64,000 bases of DNA from Oscillospiraceae bacterium (GTDB lineage: Bacteria; Bacillota; Clostridia; Oscillospirales; Oscillospiraceae): NCBI GenBank assembly GCA_017452505.1, contig JAFTMI010000035.1:62001-126000 (forward strand). Reading direction: 5' to 3'. The translations under genes were made by a program, and so were the position numbers. The first letter of the stretch is position 1, and every line of letters begins with the position of its first letter. Of this stretch, positions 8,305 to 16,527 are shown piece after piece. The notes beneath the pieces are model-generated. The model searched no databases. It saw only the letters and a list, made by a program, of their open reading frames with translations, and was not told the origin of the DNA.

Positions 8305-9015
8305 TTACGCACAGCTGGTCTGTCGAATCAGTTCTTTTCGCAGTTTCAGCATAATTCTTTTCTCCAGCCGAGAGATGTAAGATTGGGAAATGCCCATCTC
8401 CTGAGCAACCTCTTTTTGCGTCAACTCCTTATGTCCGTAAAGGCCAAATCTTTTTATGACGATTTCCCGTTCTCGCTCCGGCAGCTCTTTGACTGCCTGT
8501 CGCAACACACACAGGTCCACATCGTCCTCCAAGGGGCGCAGAATCATGTCCTCGTCTGTACCCAATATATCCGAAAGCAGCAATTCGTTGCCGTCATAAT
8601 CCATATTGATTGGCTCATCCAAAGAAATTTCTGTCCTTTGTGAGGATATTTTTCGAATATGCATCAGAATTTCGTTCTCAATGCAGCGGGATGCGTAGGT
8701 TGCCAGCTTAATATTCTTTTCCAATCGGTAGGTGCTGATTGCCTTGATCAATCCAATCGTACCAATAGAAATCAAATCCTCTAAATTTACGCCGGTGTTC
8801 TCAAACCGCCTGGCGATAAACACAACCAGGCGAAGATTCCGTTCAATCAATAATTGCTTGGCCGCTTCATCTCCCTGCTCAAGGGCCATCAGAGCTTCCT
8901 GCTCCTGCGCCCCTTTTAGTGGCGGGGGCAATACATCTGCGCCACCGATATAATAGATATTTTCTCTGCCTACCAGTCCAAGTTTCACTAAAAATCCCAA
9001 CAATTTACCCTTCAT
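8305..9015 (-). CDS. sigE: RNA polymerase sporulation sigma factor SigE (pro-form)
   Basis: Mother-cell sigma factor made as an inactive precursor. The 236 residues closely follow Bacillus SigE: an N-terminal pro-region ending near [16 protein letters not shown] (about 18-33), region 2 ([49 protein letters not shown]) and region 4 ([37 protein letters not shown]). Start ATG 9015 overlaps the stop of spoIIGA (ATGA), so the two are translationally coupled, as in other spore formers. No separate terminator is obvious before the rex promoter. Confidence 0.97.
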   Translation of the reverse strand: MKGKLLGFLVKLGLVGRENIYYIGGADVLPPPLKGAQEQEALMALEQGDEAAKQLLIERNLRLVVFIARRFENTGVNLEDLISIGTIGLIKAISTYRLEKNIKLATYASRCIENEILMHIRKISSQRTEISLDEPINMDYDGNELLLSDILGTDEDMILRPLEDDVDLCVLRQAVKELPEREREIVIKRFGLYGHKELTQKEVAQEMGISQSYISRLEKRIMLKLRKELIRQTSCA

Positions 9016-9776
9016 AATGCCCCTCCTGTTAACGCTTGATATGCTCCTTCCCTATTAAGTCCTTCCGGCGCAAATGCCACCAAGGTACTCCCCTGCCACG
9101 AACCGATCTTCACACCTTGCAAACGCAAGGCAAGCATGAATCCGCAACCGCCCACACAGTGATAAGGTATTAACCGAAGCCCGGGAATTGCACCAACAGA
9201 TTCTACCGGGCTTTGGAGCTGTTGCAGTGTAAGTCCGGTTAGTTTCTGCGCCGCATCTGCTCCAATTACAAGAACCTGCTGCCCTGTTACGGGATCAAGG
9301 AGCGTATTGCCGGTATCCTGCAAAGCTGTCAGCCTCAGGTTCCTTCCCCCATAACTGAGCTCTACAGGAAGATAGTTCGTTCCTCCCAATCTCCCATGAA
9401 AACCGACGCAGCACAAAAGGCAGATGATCCCAGCTGCGCATACAATGCCAAGAATACCACCTTTCCCTATACCCGTCACCGCACCACCTAATGCAAGGCA
9501 CAGAAACACAAATACCAATCCTCTACGCAGGCCGCTCAAGGAAAACCCATAGGCAACCACCGCAATAGCGCACAGGCTGACTGTACGCCAAAGAAAATTT
9601 CCGAGGAACGAGAAGCCCGGCAGCAGACAAAAAGCCGCATAAACGCCGCCCAGCGCACCTCCCGCTGCAGCTCTGCCAATGCGCACTGGGAAACCGCAAA
9701 GCCGACCAGCCGCCAACAGCAGCAAAAAGTCCACCAAGAAGTTAAGAAATATCACCCCGTCCAAATACACTGTCAT
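9012..9776 (-). CDS. spoIIGA: Sigma-E processing peptidase SpoIIGA
   Basis: Membrane aspartic protease that cleaves pro-SigE after septation. The 254-residue protein has about five hydrophobic helices in residues 1-125 and a cytoplasmic domain with the aspartic protease motif [12 protein letters not shown] (catalytic Asp154). It is somewhat shorter than the ~310-residue Bacillus protein. ATG 9776 is preferred over an upstream in-frame start because AGGGGG lies at proper distance and the sequence [17 protein letters not shown] matches the family start. It directly precedes sigE. Confidence 0.93.
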   Translation of the reverse strand: MTVYLDGVIFLNFLVDFLLLLAAGRLCGFPVRIGRAAAGGALGGVYAAFCLLPGFSFLGNFLWRTVSLCAIAVVAYGFSLSGLRRGLVFVFLCLALGGAVTGIGKGGILGIVCAAGIICLLCCVGFHGRLGGTNYLPVELSYGGRNLRLTALQDTGNTLLDPVTGQQVLVIGADAAQKLTGLTLQQLQSPVESVGAIPGLRLIPYHCVGGCGFMLALRLQGVKIGSWQGSTLVAFAPEGLNREGAYQALTGGAL

Positions 9777-9903
9777 CCGTACACCCCCTATCGGTAAACT
9801 CAGTATAGAGATTTTCCCCGGCAAATGCCGTCGGTTGAAGATGGCAGCTTGTCAGCAGATTCCCCTAAGCTACTGTCCCTTTCTCCAAGCAGAAACCCCA
9901 AAA

Positions 9904-9938
9904 CAAAAAAAGCGGCAGCCGATACAATCGGCTGCCGT
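9904..9938 (-). terminator. Terminator after the DUF951 gene
   Basis: Arms CGGCAGCCGAT and ATCGGCTGCCG (9913-9937), then a T-rich run on the minus strand. It closes the operon that begins at 13550. Confidence 0.9.
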
Positions 9939-9939
9939 T

Positions 9940-10131
9940 TCATTCTGTCGAGATGTTTTTCAGCACCTGGCGAATATTCTTTTCTGCCTTAAATCTGGGG
10001 ACCATAATCTCATGTCCACAGCCAAGGCATTTTAATCGAAAATCCGCTCCGGTTCGCAGAACCCTCCACTGCTTTTCACCGCAGGGATGGCTCTTTTTCA
10101 TAACCAAAATATCCCCTAACTGAATATCCAT
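9940..10131 (-). CDS. DUF951 family small protein
   Basis: A 63-residue basic protein with the DUF951 pattern: LGDILVMKKSHPCG at the N-terminus, then LRTGADFRLKCLGCG (a CxxC-like knuckle with the earlier cysteine) and VPRFKAEKNI. Its position one base after the rarA stop, with GGAG five bases before ATG 10131, shows coupling. Homologs in Firmicutes often sit near recombination or replication genes; no function is established. Possibly a nucleic-acid-binding zinc finger (inference). Confidence 0.85.
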   Translation of the reverse strand: MDIQLGDILVMKKSHPCGEKQWRVLRTGADFRLKCLGCGHEIMVPRFKAEKNIRQVLKNISTE

Positions 10132-10132
10132 G

Positions 10133-11395
10133 CTACTCCCCCTTTATGGCCTTCCAATACTGCTTGGCGGCTTGCTCCAACTTATTATCGCCATAGGTAT
10201 AGTATTGTGTTCCAACCAATTCGTTTGGCAGATATTGCTGGAGAACCCAGCTGTGGGGAAAATCGTGGGGATAGAGATAGCCCTGCTCCCGTTCCATTGT
10301 ATAGGAATCGGCATGCATATTCTGCAGATGCCGGGGAAAATCACCGGTTCTGCCCTTTCGAACATCTGCAAGGGCCGCATCCAAGGCAACATGTCCGGTA
10401 TTAGACTTGGGACTGGTTGCCATTAGCACCGCAGCATCCCCAAGAGGGATTCGCGCCTCGGGCATACCCAGCATCAGCGCCATATCTACACAGGATTTCA
10501 CAATGGGAATGATCATTGGATAGGCAAGCCCAACATCCTCCGCTGCGATCACCATCAACCGGCGGCAGGCAGACTGCATCTGTCCCACCTCCAAAAGCCG
10601 TGCCAAATAGTGGCAGGCCGCATCCGGGTCAGAACCGCGAATGGACTTTTGCAGGGCCGACAGCAAATCATAGTGATTGTCTCCGTCACGGTCAGCGCGC
10701 ATTGCGCTTTTCTGCGTAACGGTTTTGGCATCTTCCAATGAAATTTTCAATGAATCGCCATTAGGAACACCGGCAGAGAAAAGCACCTCAACAGCGTTCA
10801 GCGCTTTTCTTAAATCACCGCCACAGGCCGAGGAAATGTATTCCAGCGCCCCTTCTTCACAATCAGCACGGAGGCCTGTCCGCTCCTGTAAGAAGCTTAC
10901 AGCGCGGTTCACTGCCTGCAAAACTGCATCCTTGGAAAGCTGCTTGAACTCAAATACCGTGGAACGGCTCAGAATTGCATTAAATACATAAAAATAAGGA
11001 TTCTCCGTTGTGGATGCGATGAGTGTGATCTTACCGTTTTCAATATGCTCCAAAAGGGATTGCTGCTGTTTTTTGTTAAAGGACTGGATCTCATCCAGGT
11101 ACAGCAGCACACCGTTTGGCGCCATAAATGTATCCAGCTGCGCTACGATCTCCTTGATATCAGCCGTGGAGGCCGTAGTGGCATTCAGCTGATACAATGT
11201 GCGATTGGTCTTTTTGGCTATGATATTGGCCACGGTGGTCTTTCCTGTTCCACTGGGACCATAGAAGATCATATTGGGGATATTCCCCGAATCGATCAAG
11301 CGGCGCAGTACCGCGCCTTCGCCTAAAATATGTTCCTGGCCAAATACTTCATCCAAAGTTGTAGGCCGCAACTGTTCTGCTAACGGTTGGTACAT
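10133..11395 (-). CDS. rarA: Replication-associated recombination protein A (RarA/MgsA)
   Basis: AAA+ ATPase acting at stalled replication forks, related to clamp-loader subunits. The 420-residue protein has the RarA start MYQPLAEQLRPTTLDEVFGQEHIL, Walker A GPSGTGKT (46-53), Walker B LLYLDEIQ (about 97-104), sensor 1 STTENPYF, and the C-terminal tetramerisation domain (QKSIRGSDPDAACHYLARLL, YPHDFP). Start ATG 11395 follows AAGGAG. It is third in a four-gene unit with two CobW-type proteins upstream, 15 bases away, an unusual partnership. Confidence 0.96.
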   Translation of the reverse strand: MYQPLAEQLRPTTLDEVFGQEHILGEGAVLRRLIDSGNIPNMIFYGPSGTGKTTVANIIAKKTNRTLYQLNATTASTADIKEIVAQLDTFMAPNGVLLYLDEIQSFNKKQQQSLLEHIENGKITLIASTTENPYFYVFNAILSRSTVFEFKQLSKDAVLQAVNRAVSFLQERTGLRADCEEGALEYISSACGGDLRKALNAVEVLFSAGVPNGDSLKISLEDAKTVTQKSAMRADRDGDNHYDLLSALQKSIRGSDPDAACHYLARLLEVGQMQSACRRLMVIAAEDVGLAYPMIIPIVKSCVDMALMLGMPEARIPLGDAAVLMATSPKSNTGHVALDAALADVRKGRTGDFPRHLQNMHADSYTMEREQGYLYPHDFPHSWVLQQYLPNELVGTQYYTYGDNKLEQAAKQYWKAIKGE

Positions 11396-11410
11396 AAGCC
11401 GCTCCTTTCC

Positions 11411-12352
11411 TTAAAATGTGGCAACATCCGGCACTGCCGGTTCGGCCGGTTCTACCCGCAAAGCTGTCAGCACCGGGCCAAGCTCACCTTGGTATAGAAA
11501 GTGCTTTTCCGCAGTGATTTTGGCGGTAACAGCTACCCAGGACCGGGATTCCAGTGTCTTCGCCTGCTCATAACGGCAGGGCACGCCGCAGAACTGGATA
11601 TCATCTTCGCAGCAGGTCATCACAAAGCGACCGGGTGCAAACATTCCGTTCTTCTCCCGGCGCAGCATCGCTACCTGACCCTTAAAGCTGACAGTCTTAC
11701 CGTCGTATTTTGCAGGCTCTTCCGTCACATCCCGATACCATAGGGCATAGTCCTCATCATTAACTGTAATAATGGGCGCATTGATATCAAAGGGCAGCGG
11801 GTCTTCGATCTCGTCAAATTCGGTAGTGCCATCAGTGTAATCATAGAGAATATCCATTCTCCGGTTGGCGGCACGAACCAATTTGTGGAACGGCATCGTA
11901 TCCTGGCCGGGCGTCAAGCGGTTGAACACGACCATCTGACCGCCTACCAATTTGTCCATCACCAAATTACGCATATTGGCATTGTAGGCCATAAAGGTGG
12001 TGGAGTCCGCAAACATAACCTCTTGGGCAACTACCCAATCGGCAGGGAAACGGCTGTACATATCTCCAACCAGGAGCATACCGTTCAGCTCCGCAACCAC
12101 GCGCTGGGCCTTGTGCTTCTTGGCTAATTGCTGAAGTTCCTTGGTGGTAACGGACTGCTGATCTATAACTTCCAAAAAAACATTCTTGTGGGGATAGGTG
12201 GAAAGGTCGTACTCCTCCTCGCCTTCCTCGCAAATCAGCAGGAGCGTCCGCTCGCCTGCATTAAAGCGGGAATCCTCCAATGTCTGCTGAATAAACTTAG
12301 TTTTGCCGGAATCCAAAAAACCGGTGAATACATAAACGGGAATCTGTGCCAT
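11411..12352 (-). CDS. CobW/G3E-type GTPase fused to a DUF1980 (TIGR03943 C-terminal) domain
   Basis: A 313-residue two-domain protein. Residues 1-~180 are a P-loop of the G3E class (VFTGFLDSGKT, about 6-16) without the CxCC metal motif of true metallochaperones. Residues ~195-313 resemble the soluble domain of the TIGR03943/DUF1980 subunit that normally partners a DUF318 permease: VSFKGQVAML, then RFVMTCCEDDIQFCGVPC with a conserved Cys pair. No permease gene is adjacent. ATG 12352 follows TTGGAG and lies one base after the previous stop; a longer frame to 12433 overlaps the neighbour and is not needed. Probable metal-homeostasis role (inference). Confidence 0.8.
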   Translation of the reverse strand: MAQIPVYVFTGFLDSGKTKFIQQTLEDSRFNAGERTLLLICEEGEEEYDLSTYPHKNVFLEVIDQQSVTTKELQQLAKKHKAQRVVAELNGMLLVGDMYSRFPADWVVAQEVMFADSTTFMAYNANMRNLVMDKLVGGQMVVFNRLTPGQDTMPFHKLVRAANRRMDILYDYTDGTTEFDEIEDPLPFDINAPIITVNDEDYALWYRDVTEEPAKYDGKTVSFKGQVAMLRREKNGMFAPGRFVMTCCEDDIQFCGVPCRYEQAKTLESRSWVAVTAKITAEKHFLYQGELGPVLTALRVEPAEPAVPDVATF

Positions 12353-12353
12353 A

Positions 12354-13550
12354 TTACACTCCAAACAATTCTGCAACCTTATCTTCCTGCAGTTGCGAGC
12401 CAATGACACAGAGCTTACCGGTAACAGCAGCACCGCCGTTACGCAGGTTCATTTCACCGGGAACGAAGTCGAAGTGGATCCAGTTGCCGTCTTCCCCTTC
12501 CACAATACCTTTGGCCCGCAGGACAATGCCATACGCACCGGAGTTCAGTTCAAATAAGGCCTCGCGAATGGCATCCAAAGTAAACTTCTTATGGGTTTCC
12601 ACACCCCAAGAGGTAAAGACCTCATCGGCATGGTGGTGATGATGCTCATGGTGATCATGACCACAACAGCAATGGTGATCCTCATCATGATGGTGGTGGT
12701 GCTCCTCATGGTTATGACCGCAGCAGTGATGCTCCTCGCCGTGATGATGGTGGTGTTCGTCGTGATCGTGACCACAGCAGCAATGATGTTCCTCATCGTG
12801 ATGGTGGTGATCCTCATGATTATGACTACAACCATGATGCTCCTCATCATGGTGATGGTGGTGTTCCCCGTGGCTATGGCCGCAGCAGCAATGCTCCTCA
12901 TCGTGGTGATGGTGATGATGCTCTTCTTCCATCTGAGCCAGATCCACGGCTACTTTTGCCTTGCCTTCCATGGCTTCCATCAGCTGCGCACCGGTGAGTT
13001 GATTCCAGGGTGTTGTAACAATAGTTGCCTCCGCATTATGCTCCCGGAGCATAGCGACAGCAGCATCTAACTTCTGCTGAGGAACCATATCTGTGCGGGA
13101 CAAAATGATGGTGGAAGCGGTTTCAATTTGATTATTATAGAACTCGCCAAAGTTCTTCATATAGACCTTCACCTTGCCGGCATCCACAACGGCAACAGTA
13201 CAATCCAAAACAACCTCATCGTTTGTAACCTTCTCTACGGCGGCGATCACATCGGAAAGCTTACCCACACCGGAAGGTTCAATCACGATCCTGTCGGGGT
13301 TATACTCGCTGATCACTTGCGTCAGCGCCTTACCGAAATCACCAACCAGACTACAGCAAATACAACCGGAGTTCATTTCGGTAATATTGATACCTGCATC
13401 CTGCAAAAAGCCGCCGTCGATACCGATCTCACCAAATTCGTTCTCGATCAGTACCAGTTTCTGACCAGCATAGCTTTCTTCGATCATTTTCTTGATCAGA
13501 GTTGTCTTTCCTGCACCCAAAAAGCCGGAATAAATATCGATTTTTGTCAT
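12354..13550 (-). CDS. CobW/ZNG1-like G3E GTPase metallochaperone with long His/Cys repeat
   Basis: G3E GTPases of the CobW family deliver metals (zinc, cobalt) to client enzymes. The 398-residue protein has Walker A GFLGAGKTT (about 9-17), the family metal motif CICC (about 63-66), IEPSG (switch) and a TDMV nucleotide motif. Residues ~211-308 form about five tandem ~18-residue units of His runs, DEEHH, CCC and GH(D/N/S)H, an exceptionally large metal store for this family. A C-terminal CobW_C domain follows (SGAYGIVLRAKGIVEG). First gene of the operon; the downstream gene is a second G3E protein. Metal identity is not deducible; zinc, nickel or cobalt are options. Confidence 0.92.
   Translation of the reverse strand: MTKIDIYSGFLGAGKTTLIKKMIEESYAGQKLVLIENEFGEIGIDGGFLQDAGINITEMNSGCICCSLVGDFGKALTQVISEYNPDRIVIEPSGVGKLSDVIAAVEKVTNDEVVLDCTVAVVDAGKVKVYMKNFGEFYNNQIETASTIILSRTDMVPQQKLDAAVAMLREHNAEATIVTTPWNQLTGAQLMEAMEGKAKVAVDLAQMEEEHHHHHHDEEHCCCGHSHGEHHHHHDEEHHGCSHNHEDHHHHDEEHHCCCGHDHDEHHHHHGEEHHCCGHNHEEHHHHHDEDHHCCCGHDHHEHHHHHADEVFTSWGVETHKKFTLDAIREALFELNSGAYGIVLRAKGIVEGEDGNWIHFDFVPGEMNLRNGGAAVTGKLCVIGSQLQEDKVAELFGV
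12626..12920. repeat. Degenerate coding tandem repeat (His/Cys-rich segment)
   Basis: DNA of about 54-57-base units rich in GTGGTGATG and CAGCAG encodes five imperfect protein repeats in the metallochaperone. Units differ at synonymous and non-synonymous positions, so it is an old repeat under protein-level constraint. Confidence 0.85.
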
Positions 13551-13601
13551 TTATCTTCACACTTTCCTAAAAGATTTGCCTATTTCTACAAGGCATTGCA
13601 T

Positions 13602-13631
13602 TACATACTAACTATATCACATTCTGTCCAA
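13602..13631 (-). promoter_or_regulatory. Possible promoter of the metallochaperone-rarA operon
   Basis: TTGGAC (13626-13631), 18-base spacer, TATGTA (13602-13607) on the minus strand. No clear metal-regulator palindrome was seen nearby. Confidence 0.4.
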
Positions 13632-13661
13632 AAATCCAATACTATTCTTTTTCTTTTTTAC

Positions 13662-13701
13662 CAAAAGAAAAAGAGAGATCGCCAAAAGACGATCTCTCTT
13701 T
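13662..13701 (-). terminator. Terminator of glycosidase-like paralog 1
   Basis: Arms AAGAGAGATCG (13671-13681) and CGATCTCTCTT (13690-13700), then a T-rich run on the minus strand. Confidence 0.85.
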
Positions 13702-13708
13702 AAATAAG

Positions 13709-16360
13709 TTAGAACAATTCGATTTCGTACAGTTCCAGTCTGCGCAGGCCAAAGTTCAAACGCAAGGCCTCCGGACAGATCGGCTCTGCCAGAATAAAGG
13801 TCTTGGAGAATTCTTCGACCTTTTCCTCAGCAATTGCCGGTGTTGTCAGCTCCTCGCCGCTCTTAACCTGGATGGTCATATCGTCGATCTGGTAGCCGTG
13901 TACAACGACCTTGGAGAAAGTGGGCTTCACCTTAGTCAAGTTCATTTCCATAAACTTAGGTGTCTCGGTCGTTTTCACGCCGACACCATAGTTATCCTTT
14001 ACACCGTCAACCAGCTTTCTCAGATTGACCGCAAAGGAGCCGGTGACCGGGATGTCAAACTGACGCTCGAAGATCAGGTTTCCGGTATGGGTGCGCTCAT
14101 ATTCCAGCTTCTGAATCAGCGCTTCAACCTCCTGGTAGGTAGGCAAGCCCGCATCCTTAATTTCGCTGGTGCCGATAACGACCTCATGGGGCTTCAGTTC
14201 GAAGGTATTGCCGGTAATTGTACCGCCGTGACGGAAATTATACCAAGTACCGGACAGGCCTTCCAAAGTAGCGGTTTGAGGATCCTGCTCCATATTTACC
14301 AAGACGAACATCTTTTCCTTCTCAGTTTCATAAAGAACGGATTCAACCTGCGGTGTCTTGATCAAGTGAGTACGCTTACCAAACAGTACCAGATCCTCCA
14401 ATGCAGCAAAGCTGGAGAAAATGTAACGGGTGCCCTCATACAGACCTGCACGGTCATCCATATCGTGGTAAGCATAAGGCCACAGAGTCTTACCGCCACG
14501 GATCATAGGCGCCCAGGTCTGGCAGAGATACTCCTCAAAGGTGGGATAATACTCAGGCTTGTCTCTCATTGCACCGTAGCAGGTGGGCAGGAAACCAACA
14601 CACTTATCGCTGCGATTCAGATTAACCACAGCATCGACCTCTTTACCCAAAGAGCTGATCTTACGGCCATAAACACGGCGACCCTGCTCATTGGTATGGG
14701 GGTTGATGTAGGGGTGAGCCTCAAACCAGTCAGCGCAATCCACATACACATCCGGATCACGGCTGGCGGTCAGGATAACGTGATAAGGATCCTTCTCTGC
14801 AATGAAGTCATACAGATACTTCAAATAGATGGGAGAAACGCCACGACACTCGGGCTCATCATCAATGTAATAATATACAAAATCTTTATCGCGGTTGGCC
14901 TCCATAACAGCGGCCACCTTTTCAAACATCTCATCACTGGGTCGGGCGTCCTTAGTAGCTTCTCCACCGGATGCGTCACTGCCTTTCTTCAATCTGCCGG
15001 GTGTGATATGACCTGTCTGACCACAAACTTCCTTGGTGATATACAGCTCATCCGCATCATATTTGCGCTTGAATGCCTCACCACCGGCATAGTACTCAGC
15101 ATACATATTCCGACGCAGGACAGGCTTGCCGTTGACAATCAGATTGCCGCCGGAGATCCAGGCCATTGTATGCTCAGAAGGAGCCAGACGACGAATCTTC
15201 TTTGTCAGCGTGCGATCCTCGGTTGTAGCGGTCAGGAAAGCTTCACCAATTTCAAAATTGGGTGTATCGAAGCTGAAGCTGCCATCTGCTGCGGGAGTGA
15301 TGGTAGTAGTTTCAATACCGGGTCCCTCCAGTTTCAGGGTAACAGGCTTGTTGGCGATCACTTTACCCGCAATCTTGCTGTAATCCTGTCCGGGGTAGAA
15401 ATTCGCACGGTACTCAGGGAGAGTAAATGCAAACTTAATAGCCTCGTAAGTCACACGCACAGGATAACGGCGGAAGAACACCTTACCGTCAGACAGGCGC
15501 TTCAGCTGCATCCCGGGTCTATGACGGCCACGGGAAGGAAATACGCAAGGCAGAGTAAACTCATTACTACCGGTCTTCAAGGACACTTTGATAGTCTCCG
15601 TGCAATCAGAAGAGAACTCGAACTCACCATCCTCGGGGTTCACAGTTTTCACAGTCAATGTGCCGGTAAAGCCCTTTTCATTTTCATCATTAATGTCCGC
15701 CAGGGCGGTAGCAATCCGCAACTCATCGCACTTAGGCCGCATGGGGAATCCGGGCAGGCTACGGTAATTCTTCGAATCCTTATAGCCGGATAGTTGACCC
15801 CAGCAACTATCGGTACGCACATCCGAATCAACATTCAAATGATGACGGGCGCGGCAGACATTCACCAGCCAGTTATCACACCACAGCTCATTGGGAGTCA
15901 TATAGAAAGAGCTAAGGGGAATCTCGATCTCAACAGACCAGAAATCTTCGCCCTTGTAAACAGCACTCTTCCATTCGGGAGCATAAGGATCAGGACGAAT
16001 AACACCGCCCTCAGAGTGGAACAAGCTGGAAGTGGCACCAACAGAGCTGACTACGAACTGATAAAAGTCGAAATAGTTGTTGGTGGGAGCCAGATACACT
16101 TCCACTGTGTCACCTGTCCAAATAGTAGTGAACTGGTTGATCTTATTCACATACGCCATATCAGGCTCTTCACAACGGATGCCGATAAAAATTCGATCCT
16201 CGCAGGGAATGATCTTGAAGAATGTCTGTGCAGGATCCAGCGTAGGGGTTTGTCTTTTGAGAAGATAAAATCCGGTCTGTTCTGCAACTTCAGCCCACTG
16301 AGGCTCGTCCATACGGCCATCAACGGTAATAGTTGCGGGGTCAAACAACTTCTTTTCCAT
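13709..16360 (-). CDS. CBM9-like/glycosidase-like multidomain protein, paralog 1
   Basis: An 883-residue protein with no signal peptide or membrane segment, so probably cytoplasmic. Domains by eye: CBM9-like sandwich (1-~205; DGRMDEPQWAEV, FWSVEIEIPLSSFY), Ig-like modules (~210-390), a glycosidase-like barrel (~395-720) starting SGGNLIVNGKPVLRRNMYA with strand-4-type YYYIDDEPECRG, and a C-terminal discoidin-like module ending LELYEIELF. The invariant DEPE glutamate could be an acid/base residue (inference). It is close to the paralogs at 16528 and 21290 throughout. Start ATG 16360 follows GGAAAGGAG. It has its own promoter and terminator, unlike the other two in leader type. Role: probably breaks down an imported glycan; no known family assigned with certainty. 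Confidence 0.82.
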   Translation of the reverse strand: MEKKLFDPATITVDGRMDEPQWAEVAEQTGFYLLKRQTPTLDPAQTFFKIIPCEDRIFIGIRCEEPDMAYVNKINQFTTIWTGDTVEVYLAPTNNYFDFYQFVVSSVGATSSLFHSEGGVIRPDPYAPEWKSAVYKGEDFWSVEIEIPLSSFYMTPNELWCDNWLVNVCRARHHLNVDSDVRTDSCWGQLSGYKDSKNYRSLPGFPMRPKCDELRIATALADINDENEKGFTGTLTVKTVNPEDGEFEFSSDCTETIKVSLKTGSNEFTLPCVFPSRGRHRPGMQLKRLSDGKVFFRRYPVRVTYEAIKFAFTLPEYRANFYPGQDYSKIAGKVIANKPVTLKLEGPGIETTTITPAADGSFSFDTPNFEIGEAFLTATTEDRTLTKKIRRLAPSEHTMAWISGGNLIVNGKPVLRRNMYAEYYAGGEAFKRKYDADELYITKEVCGQTGHITPGRLKKGSDASGGEATKDARPSDEMFEKVAAVMEANRDKDFVYYYIDDEPECRGVSPIYLKYLYDFIAEKDPYHVILTASRDPDVYVDCADWFEAHPYINPHTNEQGRRVYGRKISSLGKEVDAVVNLNRSDKCVGFLPTCYGAMRDKPEYYPTFEEYLCQTWAPMIRGGKTLWPYAYHDMDDRAGLYEGTRYIFSSFAALEDLVLFGKRTHLIKTPQVESVLYETEKEKMFVLVNMEQDPQTATLEGLSGTWYNFRHGGTITGNTFELKPHEVVIGTSEIKDAGLPTYQEVEALIQKLEYERTHTGNLIFERQFDIPVTGSFAVNLRKLVDGVKDNYGVGVKTTETPKFMEMNLTKVKPTFSKVVVHGYQIDDMTIQVKSGEELTTPAIAEEKVEEFSKTFILAEPICPEALRLNFGLRRLELYEIELF

Positions 16361-16400
16361 GTTTTTTCTCCTTTCCGTCTTGCGGAATATGTTCCAAGTC

Positions 16401-16429
16401 ATTATAGCAGATTAGACTTGTAATAGCAA
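16401..16429 (-). promoter_or_regulatory. Promoter of paralog 1
   Basis: TTGCTA (16424-16429), 17-base spacer, TATAAT (16401-16406), about 40 bases before the start codon. Confidence 0.65.
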
Positions 16430-16478
16430 CACAAATATTCCTTTATATTCCATATTATTCTCGCTTCTTCCCTTTTGT

Positions 16479-16512
16479 AAAAACTGCCCCGGCATTCACC
16501 GGGGCAGTTTTT
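16479..16512 (-). terminator. Terminator of paralog 2
   Basis: Fourteen-base arms AAAAACTGCCCCGG and complement (16479-16492, 16499-16512), with T-tract. It separates paralog 2 from paralog 1. Confidence 0.92.
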
Positions 16513-16527
16513 TGAAAGGTATGTAAA

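Noticed and set aside
9777..9903. Spo0A-dependent promoter of spoIIGA-sigE
   Set aside because: A TATACT is present but no well-placed -35 or clear 0A boxes were found; the promoter is expected from biology but not shown by the sequence.
12626..12920. Repeat array resembling CRISPR spacing
   Set aside because: The repeats are in frame in a coding sequence, degenerate, and have no unique spacers or cas genes nearby.
12591..13070. Plus-strand frame rich in Met, Val and Thr that looks like a membrane protein
   Set aside because: It is the antisense of the His/Cys repeat (CAT/CAC read backwards as ATG/GTG); no ribosome site and no other support.
13898..15793. A 631-codon plus-strand open frame
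   Set aside because: Antisense to paralog 1. Similar long antisense frames lie opposite paralog 2 (16561-18390) and the binding lipoprotein (19600-21162). They follow from biased third positions; no domains, no ribosome sites.
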